DNA of 64,000 nt from Hirudinaria manillensis (taxonomy: Eukaryota; Annelida; Clitellata; Hirudinida; Hirudinidae), in the NCBI GenBank assembly GCA_034509925.1, contig CM067526.1, positions 4,713,501 to 4,777,500 on the forward strand, written 5' to 3'. The notes under the pieces were generated by a model. The model saw only the letters and a list, made by a program, of their open reading frames with translations, searched no databases and had not been told where the DNA came from. Positions within the stretch are counted from its first letter, which is position 1. Each line of letters opens with the position of its first letter. The position numbers and the translations under genes were made by a program. Positions 26,939-37,432 of this stretch are shown piece by piece.

Positions 26939-29900
26939 ATGGAGAGACATCCGTTGTTGCTGCTCCTGCTGTCGGCGTTCGTGGCTTCCAGTTTGGCCAT
27001 CAATGATGTTCCGGCACCCAACTCGTACGTTGGAAGTGTGTCTAATGATGTATGAGGTGATAGTCTTAAATGTTGTCTTGACATTTTCCAGGTCCTACGT
27101 CGTCGTCACAAGCGACGTCCTCGTACCTGGCTCTGAACTTCTGATTGACTTGAACTTGCTCAACGTCGTCCTATCTGGTCCCAAGGAAGGAACAGAAAAA
27201 GACGAAAAGTCACCGGAATGCGTCCTTGAACTCAGCGTCACAGTTGGCGACCTCGTATGGCATCGTTCCGCTTGGGAAATCCAACCTGAAAAAACTCCGA
27301 AAAGTGATTCGTTGATTTTACTTTCATTTTCACATGACGTTGTCTCACGAAATAACGTTCGAATATCTTTGCAGGTTTTTCCAAAACGCTGAAAGTCATG
27401 GTTTGTAAATTTTATTCTATTTGTTATTTTCCATGAGATCTTCATTAAGTTTTTTTTTAAATTTTGTGAGCAGGTGCCATCTGACGAGAACGTGTGGGGA
27501 GACAAATCAGTTCTGAAGGTCGAATCGGGTTCTTGCTTCACGTTCTCCCATTCCGTCCAACTTCCAACTGGAAGGAAGGAGTTGCTGGTCTCCCTGCGCA
27601 CTGACAAACTGAAGTACCACCCAGGAGACCTCGGTAGGTTTTGTTAATTATAATAATAATTATTATAATTACCAACAAATAATTTTATATTTATTTCAGT
27701 CATGGTCGAGGCTCTCGTTCACACCCAAGAACTGAAACCGTACCTGAAGCCTGTCAACCTCTCGATTCACGTGAGATTAAAATAGCGTAATTATTCGCAG
27801 GAATTAAATTATTTACAATTATTTTTATTTTTATTTCTCAGGACTCGAACAACGTGCCACTCGTCCAATGGCTGAACGTCACCGCCGAAGAAGGTCGGGT
27901 CTTGATTTTAATGCACACGTTGACGTGTACATTTTGTTGAGATTATTTATTATTTACGTTTAATTTAATTTTTATTTCTGATTCTCAGGTCTGCTCAGAT
28001 ACGAGTTCCTCGTCCCACTTCTTGCTCAGTCAGACGAATGGGTCCTCGTCTTGGAAAGTCACGTGAGAACAAACATTTGCTATATTTAATGATATTTTAA
28101 TATCATGATATCTAATAGATTCAATTCTAGTAAAGTGATTAACGTTTTATCGTTTTAGGATCAATTGGTCAACCACACCATCGAAGTTGAACAACCCGTT
28201 GGACCTTATGGTTGGAAACTATTTAGTTTAGATGCACTTTTAACCTAGGATACGATAGATTAATTTCATTAAACCTGTTGCAAATATTTTCAGACGAGGA
28301 ATGCTTCCTGGTTGAAGTGAGATCTCCGAGGTACCACACTCTCCACTCGACCGATGAAAAGAAAAGTCACAGCTTGGATGTCACTGTAGCAGCGGGGTGA
28401 TTGGTCTTTAATGTCTTCTAATGACAATGTAAGAATTTATTATTAATTAATAATATTACTTTTGTCTAATTATTCAGCCACCGCTCTGGACTCCCGATGA
28501 AAGGAAAAGTTGAACTGCAACTTTCACTCGAGAAGAACTCAAAGTCGGGTTCACTGCCTCCGGTCGAGGTGGGATCTCTGCGGTTGTTTCTTGTGCTTCT
28601 CTTTCTTTGTCTCACGGTTATTTTTATTTCAACAGCTCGAAGCCGGTTACAAAGAGTTTTCACTGAAACCCGATGAAATCAAACAAATTTTGGGCATGAA
28701 GACCGAGGAACATCTGGCTGGACACGAGGTCAAGGTCACGTTCAAGGTGGAAAAGACGCGTCCTTCGCGCGAAGAAATCGGTCGCGGCGATGGAGAGAAG
28801 GAGGAAAAAATGAAGGAAGGAAGCGAAAGGAAATCAGACGTCGTTGTTCATGTCACCAAAGAGGTCCACGTGACCTTTGTCGATCAGTCTCATGTCCTCT
28901 TCTTCAGCGAATTCACTCCTGTCTTCTTCAAGCCTGGACTGTCTTACGTGGGCCAGGTCAGACGACGGATGATTCATTTCAAACAATTACATCCAACTGT
29001 ATTATTTATTAATAATTAATTAATTAATTAATATTATTCTTCTTAACAGGTCTTGTTGAAACAAGTTGAGGAAGTACTTCCACACAGTTCTGAGGAGAAA
29101 GAGGTCACCGTCAAGGTCAAGCAGTTCAGTTCAGCATCGGATCCCAAGGAAGAGAAACTCACTCTGAAACTGAAACCGAACTCTCTCGGCGAATTTTCAT
29201 TCGAGGTTCCCAAAGAAGTCAACAAATTGGAACTTGAGGTAATTATTTTCAATTTGAATCCATAATTAAATAATTTTAAATAATTTAAATACATTTTTCC
29301 ATTACCTTTTAGGCTCTCTTTGAGGACAAGGAATCTGGCAAAGTTGTCACGGCTAGTTTGGGAGAAGTTCTGCCGTTCTCGACGAAAAACAAAGATGGAC
29401 ACTTCCTCCAAGTCCTGGTAGATGAGAAGCCACCAAAAGTTGTTGTGAGTTTGAAATTCGAACCGATTATAAAATTAATCGGAAAATTATTTGCTTGGAT
29501 TAAATATTTGAATTTTTTAATGCAGATCGGTGAAACACTAAAGTTCAAGGTCGAAACAACGTTTCCCACGGAAGTTTTCCTCTACCAAGTCTTCTGCGAT
29601 CCAGGATTGGTTCTCTCGGGTAGATGGGTGGCTCCATCTCCGGCACTGAAGCACGATCTCTCCGTGGTTCTTCCGCACAACGTCAGCCATCTTCTGTCAA
29701 CTCCTAGACTCGTGGTGGAAGTGCTCAGTCCAAGCAATGAAGTTCTTTCTGAAAGTTTCCGATTTGTTGTCGAACAAGAAAAGGAAAGCCCGGTAAGGAG
29801 GACTTGGTTTTACTAATTATTGTGATTCTTTCGTTCATTCTTTTGACACCAATTTTCAATTCTTCGCAGTTGGAACTCTTCGTACGACCAGAGGTGGCTG

Positions 29901-32900
29901 AACCAGGAGATGTCGTCGAAGTTGTTGTAAAAGCGGAACCATTCACGAATGTTTACCTCCTGTCGACTTCTCATCTTCTCGTCTTCGAGCCGAAAGAACA
30001 GGAACTCCGTAAACTCATGGTTGGTTCGAGAGTCTCAAATGGTTTTCAGTTTGACTTAAATAATATTTGACGTTTTTTTTTAATTATTTAAAGGCCCACG
30101 AAAAGATGCTCAGATACGTGAACAGCCTGAACTCCTCAGAATTCTCTCATACCGTCGAGAATTTCGGTCAAAGTACCTCGACTTTCCCTTCTTTGGCTCC
30201 TGATTCCCAAAGAGTGCACAACGTAAGTTCATAATTTTTTTTGTGGTTAAAGGAGGAAAAATAAGTTTAAAATAAACTAATCGCTTCACGTTTTCACAGG
30301 AATCTGGAAGCCTACTGCTCACTGACAAAGTTTTGTTTGCCGATACGAGTTTGTTTAAACTTGCTTGTTGAATTCGCACAATGAAGTTACTTGGAATTAA
30401 TATTAATAATAAAATCGATTTTAAATTTTCAGGCAAACCTTGGCCGACACCGGTTCGCAAAAATGGGACATTGGATCACCTCGAACCGTCTTCATTGGAA
30501 ACCGTGGAGGAATTTAACTTCAACCTTTGGAAATTGAATGTCTTCGTTGGGTGAGTTGGTTGTTTTGTTTTACTGTTATTATAATTTTTGAATTAATTAA
30601 GTAATTTCAATTAAAAGAAAATGAAAAGTTGTTATTAATTAAGTTTACAAATCAACAACTTTATATTTTCAGACCGTCAGGAGAAGAGAAGCTTCATGTC
30701 GTACTTCCCGAGAAAGCAAGACTTTACACTCTCTCGGCTTTTGGTCTCACATATGGAAAAGGTCTCGTTATCGTCGATCAACCTGTACAGGTGTGTCACG
30801 TTACCTCAACGCTTAGGAGACGAAGAAGAAGAAGATGATGAATTGCACTGAAAATGCTTTATTTTTATTTTCAGTTTCTGTCCACTTCGAAAGTTCTGAC
30901 GTCGTTGAAGTATCCAGACTCTGTGGTGAGAGGTGAAGAAGTTGTTTTGGAAGTCCACCTGTTCAACAATCAGGACAAGGAAGCCAAGGTACGTTTGCAA
31001 TCTCGTGGGAATGCGTAATAGTTTAATAGTTATATGACGATTAATTGTAATAATTGAAACGTATTTGCAGGTTGAAGTGTCTGTGAAGGAAACTCACGGA
31101 AGTCACAACACGGAAGAGGAAAAGGAAATGAAAAGCAATCCTAGTCTGAACGAAGAAGTTGTCGTGAGTTTCAAGAATAGTTAAAACTCGATAGAAACGA
31201 TTAAAAGCTAACAATTTGTTTCGTTTCAGTTGAAACCAAAGCAGCTTGGACTGGTGAAATTTCCTCTGAAGACGTCGGCGACAGCACAACAACCGCTCGA
31301 ATTTCAAGTCGATGTCGTCTCCGGTGACGCACGTCACAAACTCAACTCCACCATTGAACTCAAAGTAGGAATAATTCAATTGTGTTTTTATCAATTAGTT
31401 AATTCATTCATTACAATTAGTTTAGTTTAGGATAAAATTAACGGTTTGTTAAACGTTTGCAGTACCAGGGATACGAAGTCGTTCCGTCAGAAAGTTTGTT
31501 GCTCGACAATTTCAACGGAAAACAAGTCCTGGAGGTTGACGTATCGAAGAACATGACGAAACCTGTCGAGAAGTCCGAAAGAGCTCACGTCAAGATCTAC
31601 GGTAACATTCCATTTCGAGAGATGTTATTGTTGTTTAAGAGCCACTGATTAACTTTAGAAACGAATTCTCTCCCACTTCACAGGTCATCCTTTGGGTCCT
31701 GCCGTTGAACACGTCTGCCAGCATCTGACAGAATCCGACGTTCTCGAGGAAAGAACGAAGCTGATCTTCGTCCAAGCAGTGAACGTTCTCAACTTCATCT
31801 CCAACAACTCGCTTCTCGACAACCACTTGACCCTCCACCACGAAGAGGAAGAACATCCGGTCAGGGTTTCGGTGGAAGTTCCAGTGGTGGATAAAGATAA
31901 ATGCGTCGAGCCACTCAGAGATTGTAAGCTTTTGTGATTCTTATATTTAATTTTTAACGGCATTTTTGTTTATAATATGAATCAATTCCTTGTTTCTTTC
32001 TTTTAGCTCTAATGTACCTGTTCAACAAGAGGAATCCAGATGGGTCTTACTCTTTCTACCCGAAACATCCTGGTTACGTTTGGTAAATGACCTCGAGATT
32101 TTATGTAATTAACAAATAAACTTTAATTAATTACTTGATTAATTTAATATTTGCAGGCTCAGCTCGATGATGCTGGATGCAGCAGTTCTGGTACACAATC
32201 TGGCTTTGTGGAATGAAGGACAAGAAGTTCTGTTGGTGAAGTGGTTGTTGGAGCAGCAGAAGGAAGATGGCTCATTCGTTGAACACAAGGACTCCATCGT
32301 TCTTAGAAATGATTTGGTGCGAATTTCTATTTATATTTTGTATTTGAAATTTTCTCTGACACTGATTAATTTCTTCGAAAAATAATTTATTTCGCAGGAC
32401 GAAAAGGCTGAACACGTTCCACTGACTTCGAAAGTGGTCGCCACTCTCCTCGAAGCCGTCGACAATCTCGATGTTAGCAACTGACGTGGCAATTGGGAGA
32501 CTGAATTTATTTATTTATTTGAACCTTTCGACAGCTCCCTCAAGAAGAAGTGAAATTGGTCGAAGCAGTGATCAAGAAGTCGGTGGACTACATCGTTCGA
32601 GTCGTTCTGAAGGGAGATCTCGACAAGGATTCCTACTCGCTCAACCTGGCTGCCTACGCCCTGGCTCTTGCCAAAAGCGACAAAATCTTCGAAGTCCTCA
32701 AGAGAAGAGATCGTCTGACGGTCCGCGAAGGTAGCTTTGAAGAGAAGGAATCACACCGACGTTCTGATTAAGCGATGCAAATGTTGCACTCGATCAATTC
32801 TAACAACTTGATAACTTTTTCTTTTCGCTGCAGATGAAGAAGAACATTGGAACGTCGGAGAAGAGGAGAACGTGAGAGAAAGTTCTTTGTCAGTCGAGGC

Positions 32901-33659
32901 GACCTCTTACGCCATCCTCACGTCTCTGGCCATGCACAGTTTCAGCGATGCACGACCTTTTGTCAACTTCGTTCTCGGTTCAATGAAACCCAATGGAGTC
33001 TTCGTCACGTCTCAGGTGAAAATAAATAAATAAATAAATAGACTTAAATAAAATTTAATCTTATAAGCGAATATTTTTAAAATATCTATTTTTATGTTTC
33101 AGGATTCGTACGTAGCGTTGAAGGCCCTGTCTCAGTACTTCAGTCTGTACAACGAGTACCACGAACACGAACGCGTCAATGTCGACGTCAACGTGACTTT
33201 GTCGGACAAGAAACAAGTCTCGTTGAAAGTCCTGAGTCCGCTCTTTGTTGGAAGCCTGTACTTTGACGTAGGATATTTCTCGGTTGCTTAACCATGCAAT
33301 CGATCATCATATTAATAATTAAATTAATTTCGATATTACTTTCAGCACTCCAACCTCACGCTCGCTTCTCCTTTGAAAGTCGAGTCATTGGGAGAAGGTG
33401 TCCTTCTCGTGCAGGTTTGTTTTGATTCTCTTTTTTTTATTGAAATTTGAACTTCAAATATTTGTTAGATTAACTTTTAAAATGTCGATTTAATTTCCAG
33501 AATGTTCCCGAGTTCAACGAGGCCGTCCCGAGCAGTAAACCAACTTCGGTGGACTTGAAAGTCGATTTGAAAACGTTGGACCCTGGACATCTCCAGCTGA
33601 AAGTCTGTGCCTTGTGAGTGCCGAAGAAAAACATGACAACTGTGCCGTCCAACGCCCGC

Positions 33660-33696
<37 letters not shown>

Positions 33697-34227
33697 TTCT
33701 ACTTGAATTATTTAATCGTAAACATTTTTCCTGTCGACAGAAACTTGGAGAAGGAATCGACGGGTTTCCTCATCGGCGAAGTTCCATTGCTCAGTGGCTT
33801 CGATCTCAACCTGTTGAATCACAACGACCGCAAGTCTAATCCACAAGTTCTGAAACAAGACGATCACGTTTACCTGGTCTTCAACGAGGTACATACTTTG
33901 AATTTTTCTCATTCGTGGGTGCAATTTATGATTATATTTATAATTATACTTTGTTTCTTTCTTTCTAGGTGAAACCATCTGAACCGACCTGCGTGGATCT
34001 GAATCTGGACAAAATCTTCGAAGTTGAAAATCTTGAACCCAGATTTGTCAAGCTGTACCCGCTCAACGAACCAGGTTTTTGAAAACGTGTTGTTCAAACA
34101 TGTTGTTATTCAACAACGTGTTTTCATTATTTTAATAACAACTCTTAAATACACTGCTTGAATTTTTTATTTTCCAGGCAACCCGGTCTACAAGCCTTAC
34201 GGGGCAAGGAAAGTGGAATCCAGTTGA
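26939..34227 (+). CDS. Alpha-2-macroglobulin/TEP-family secreted protein, copy A (no thioester)
   Basis: A2M/complement-family protein of about 1,480 residues in roughly 35 small coding exons, with a non-coding first exon. It starts with a signal peptide (MERHPLLLLLLSAFVASSLA). Macroglobulin domains follow, including the family landmark LRTDKLKYHPGD. The A2M-domain segment FNLWKLNVFVG...LPEKARLYTLSAFGL is at 30510-30790. The thioester-domain helices run from about 31685 to 33290: LGPAVEHV, NPDGSYSFYP, WLSSMMLDAAVLVHNL, KWLLEQQKEDGSF. A C-terminal receptor-binding-type domain ends at 34227. Where TEPs carry GCGEQ, this protein reads ESDVLEERTKL, so no thioester can form; C5 and fly Mcr also lack it. 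No anaphylatoxin cysteine module is visible. A role as a secreted or septate-junction-type non-opsonic factor is inference. AATAAA is at 34323. Confidence 0.9.
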
Positions 34228-34826
34228 AAACACGAACCAAAGCAACCGAACGAACATCCCGCAACCCAATTTCTCTTTTAAATGACTTGAAATTGCATTG
34301 AAAATTGGTCTGAATTTGCTCGAATAAAGCGTTTCAACTGCAAATCACTTTATTATTAAAATTAAAAATTAATTCACAATTGAATTCGGGTTTGCATTGT
34401 TTAATACAAACATTGGAAAGATGGAAACCATAAACACAAACAAGATGAGATGAAAACAATAAAAATAAAAATAAACTTAAAGTTAAACGATATCAAGTTC
34501 AAATTAACTGACAAATTAAATTTAATTTCAAATAAATTGTGGTTTTGGAAAGAAATATTTGGGTTTTGTGAACTTTCATTTATAATAAACAAATACAATA
34601 AACAAATATTCATTAATGAGTTTAATTTCATTTTGTTTTCATAAAGAAACTTGAAATGGACTTAACAATCCTATAAGAATTAACAATTCTATAATTTCAG
34701 GAAAATATTTACATTTAATTTCGACCGAGAATCGCTTTATGGAGCACATAATTAATAAATAAATTAATACTTTTATTGATAAACCAAATCAAAATTAGCG
34801 AATTGTTTGCGCTAAAAATTTTAAAA
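34228..34826. other. 3' flank of TEP copy A
   Basis: Contains AATAAA (34323-34328) and AT-rich sequence shared with the flank of copy B (44716-45314). No gene seen. Confidence 0.6.
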
Positions 34827-34830
34827 ATAG

Positions 34831-35130
34831 TGTAATAACCCGGGGTCCTCAAACTAATTATAGAAGGGCAGGTTTATTGAAAGTTGTCAGATGGCTTGGA
34901 AGATGTAAAATGCTTAATTGATTAAGTCTTGAAATCTGCTGTTTCTATTACTCTCGCTCTGCTTTCCGAGATAAATCCATTTGTCGAGGTACACAACCAA
35001 AGAGTCTGAATAGCAATTAATTATTTAATTATAAAATTATATTGCCGCTAAATTTAATTAATTACTAAATTAATTAATCAGCAATATAATTTCAATTAAT
35101 CTTCAATTATCTGGATCCAGGGATCCAACA
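34831..35130 (-). repeat. 3' LTR of the retroelement
   Basis: 300 bp, the downstream LTR in the minus-strand sense of the element. It is identical to the other LTR except for a 2-bp net indel around 34946-34952. Confidence 0.95.
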
Positions 35131-36228
35131 CTGCCCCCTCCTTAAATCTGTTCGTCCCGAACAGACATCTATTCCCATTTTCATTTTTACTCTCGGAATA
35201 GGATCCGATTGTCTTCCAACAATCTCATGGCTGCGAATCCCAGATCCATTTTCTTTGCCATCTTCTGGAATTTCTGTTGCCTCCCTTCTGCTTCTGTGTC
35301 CCGCAAGTTTCAGCCGCGGAACATCGCCATTTCCATGCTCAACCTCCTGCTCCACCATGCCGCCAGATCTCAGACTCTCTACAGGATCACCCGCTCCATT
35401 TTCCTTGCTAGGCACTCTCCCGAAATCCCGAGCACTCCCTTCTGTTATCTCCAATGGAGCCGAAACATCCGCTGGTAAATCCATGGGCTGTTCTGTAGAC
35501 TCTACTTGTTCCACCATCAAATCCGTGCGCTCCACCGGCAACTCCACGTGACTCATCACTAACTCCTCGGGCTGCACCAACAACTCCACATGATCCACCG
35601 GCAATCCCACAGGCTCCTCCGAAAGTTCCACTTGCTCCACTAAAACCTCCGTGAGCTCTCTGGGCCCTGCTGACGACTCGACCTGATCTGGTAACTCTAT
35701 GGGCTCCAACGGCGAGTCCTCTGAGTCCGCCATCACGCACAGCACTTCTGGAGACACGCATGCACTGCGGTCGGATGTGTCTTCGAATGACTCCATCCCA
35801 ATGCTGCCAGAAACTGTACCTGGAACAACGGACATGATTTGTTCTTCGTTGGTAACCTTTTTGCAGAGTTCCTCTCCTTGTTCCTCGCGAGATGGAAGCA
35901 CCACTTTGCCCTCCTCAAAAGAACCAACAGGACTCTTCTCGGTAGAGTTTCCACCCGAAATCAGAGAGACATCCTGACACGGAACCGCTGTGTTTTTCAA
36001 ATCACCCCTAATACTCCTAATACACTCCCTCAAATCCTCTGTTAACTCTCTCAAGAACTTACAATATTCGGACTCGAATTCGTATTCCTCCGGGTCATGG
36101 CCATTCTCTGTCAGCCATGCCCCAAGTCGCTCTCGTATCTCAGCTTTCGTGCCTTTGCAGTCCAGGCCACGATCTCTCAATTCTTGTCTCAATCGAGGCA
36201 CGTACAATTCATCCAAGTACTTCGGCAT
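35107..36228 (-). CDS. SAP-domain protein of the LTR element (possible Gag-like ORF)
   Basis: A 373-residue single-exon ORF whose ATG (36228) is 82 bp inside the 5' LTR. Residues 5-40 (LYVPRLRQELRDRGLDCKG, then AEIRERLGAWL) fit a SAP helix-extended-helix domain, a DNA/chromatin-binding fold seen at the N terminus of some retroelement Gag proteins. Residues about 190-260 contain a degenerate acidic repeat of the form E(L/Q)-PV-(E/D)-VEL. There is no CCHC zinc knuckle, no capsid signature and no DTG protease motif. The reading frame runs through the polypurine tract and stops inside the 3' LTR. The frame is intact, so the element looks recently active in trans. Function is inferred from the SAP fold and position only. 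Confidence 0.8.
   Translation of the reverse strand: MPKYLDELYVPRLRQELRDRGLDCKGTKAEIRERLGAWLTENGHDPEEYEFESEYCKFLRELTEDLRECIRSIRGDLKNTAVPCQDVSLISGGNSTEKSPVGSFEEGKVVLPSREEQGEELCKKVTNEEQIMSVVPGTVSGSIGMESFEDTSDRSACVSPEVLCVMADSEDSPLEPIELPDQVESSAGPRELTEVLVEQVELSEEPVGLPVDHVELLVQPEELVMSHVELPVERTDLMVEQVESTEQPMDLPADVSAPLEITEGSARDFGRVPSKENGAGDPVESLRSGGMVEQEVEHGNGDVPRLKLAGHRSRREATEIPEDGKENGSGIRSHEIVGRQSDPIPRVKMKMGIDVCSGRTDLRRGQCWIPGSR
35134..35143 (-). other. Polypurine tract
   Basis: AAGGAGGGGG on the minus strand, three bases from the 3' LTR boundary: the expected plus-strand primer site of an LTR element. It lies within the end of the ORF. Confidence 0.85.
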
Positions 36229-36290
36229 CCTTCACTTTTCAACTAAACAAGCTTCTACCTTAGTTACTTTTGGACACCCTTTAACTCTAA

Positions 36291-36308
36291 ATCCAACTCC
36301 TGACACCA
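36291..36308 (-). other. tRNA primer-binding site
   Basis: TGGTGTCAGGAGTTGGAT on the minus strand, one base after the 5' LTR. It is complementary to a tRNA 3' end finishing ...TGACACCA, which resembles tRNA-Leu. Confidence 0.8.
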
Positions 36309-36309
36309 A

Positions 36310-36607
36310 TGTAATAACCCGGGGTCCTCAAACTAATTATAGAAGGGCAGGTTTATTGAAAGTTGTCAGATGGCTTGGAAGATGTAAAATGCTTAATTGA
36401 TTAAGTCTTGAAATCTGCTGTTTCTAATTCTCGCTCTGCTTTCCGAGATAAATCCATTTGTCGAGGTACACAACCAAAGAGTCTGAATAGCAATTAATTA
36501 TTTAATTATAAAATTATATTGCCGCTAAATTTAATTAATTACTAAATTAATTAATCAGCAATATAATTTCAATTAATCTTCAATTATCTGGATCCAGGGA
36601 TCCAACA
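36310..36607 (-). repeat. 5' LTR of the retroelement
   Basis: 298 bp, TG...CA termini, upstream LTR in the element's own sense. Confidence 0.95.
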
Positions 36608-36611
36608 ATAG

Positions 36612-36840
36612 AAACATGGTCGAACAAACTCCTATTGGTTGACCCCAAAGGTCACGAATGTCACACGGGTTGTGATGGGCTGTCGAAGGATTGTCTTGCG
36701 GAATAATTGATCGAACCTCGTTCAATGCCACCTCCAAGATGGCCGCTAATTGGTTCATTCAACAAGACGATGTCATGATAATGATGCCAATATCGAGTTG
36801 CATGATTGCGAGATATCCATCTAACACTCCCGAAGGGTTA
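36612..36840. promoter_or_regulatory. CCAAT/YY1-like conserved segment downstream of TEP copy A
   Basis: A relatively GC-rich block with two inverted CCAAT boxes (CTATTGGTTG, CTAATTGGTT) and CCAAGATGGCCGC, a YY1-type motif. The same block is present at 45319-45540. It looks promoter-like, but no transcript or convincing ORF is attached; a 49-residue minus-strand frame (MNQLAAILEV start) exists in both copies. Function unknown. Confidence 0.35.
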
Positions 36841-37297
36841 ACTGTTAAATGAGCTTAAATCTAATGTAATTAAATCTTTTATTTTCTATAATAATTCAAT
36901 TATTTTTTTGTAATTTCTTGGTTAAACTAAACCATGAAATTATTTTTAAAAAGAGATAATTTACGAGGTTTCAGCGTCAATGAGAATGACTTTTGCATCA
37001 CATTATTATTATTATTGTTATTATTATTATCAATTATAATAATAATATATATATTTTAGCGCTAATTTATTATATTCTTTTGCAATTCTTTTGAAGAATT
37101 GTTATGAAATATGAATACTTATTATGCTCAGGAGAATAACACATAATATATCAGTGAAATTATGGCCATTATTATTATTATAAAATTATTCATAATATAA
37201 TTGTAATAAATATTATTACGAGGCGATATCGATTTTGAACTCCTAGGCAAGTTTTAATTAGAAACTTAAGAATCAATCCGTTATCGATCCAGTAATG

Positions 37298-37305
37298 TAT
37301 AAAAG
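37298..37305 (+). promoter_or_regulatory. TATA box of TEP copy B
   Basis: TATAAAAG in the same context as in copy A, with the same initiator and 5' UTR exon, so both promoters look functional. Confidence 0.75.
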
Positions 37306-37432
37306 GGAACCAGAGCAGAGCATTGGCAGTCAGTAACAAAAATTGCTTCTTGCGATTTCTTGTTACATTCGAGGTGAGTTTTTCTTCGAATTCTTTTATT
37401 TTCAAATAAATTATTCTTTTTTTTATTTGCAG

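Larger units (their letters stand above)
34831..36607 (-). mobile_element. Short non-autonomous LTR retroelement with a SAP-domain ORF
   Basis: A complete LTR element read on the minus strand. The two LTRs are 300 and 298 bp and both run TG...CA. A tRNA-type primer-binding site lies at 36291-36308 and a polypurine tract at 35134-35143. It is flanked by the 4-bp target duplication ATAG (34827-34830 and 36608-36611). The internal region is only about 1.18 kb and has one ORF. Reverse transcriptase, RNase H, integrase and an aspartic protease are absent. The duplicated locus in TEP unit B has the uninterrupted target at 45315-45318, which fixes the ends and proves insertion. The near-identical LTRs make it young. 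Confidence 0.95.
26568..36955. repeat. Tandem duplication unit A (TEP gene plus flanks)
   Basis: Unit A aligns base for base with unit B (about 37063-45655) across promoter, all exons, all introns and about 1.3 kb of 3' flank. The units differ by scattered substitutions, small indels and one large insertion, the LTR element at 34831-36607 present only here. Introns are nearly as conserved as exons, which indicates recent duplication or gene conversion. Boundaries are placed where similarity ends by eye. Confidence 0.95.

Noticed and set aside
35209-36400. Several plus-strand ORFs across the LTR element
   Set aside because: They are antisense shadows of the 373-residue SAP-domain ORF.
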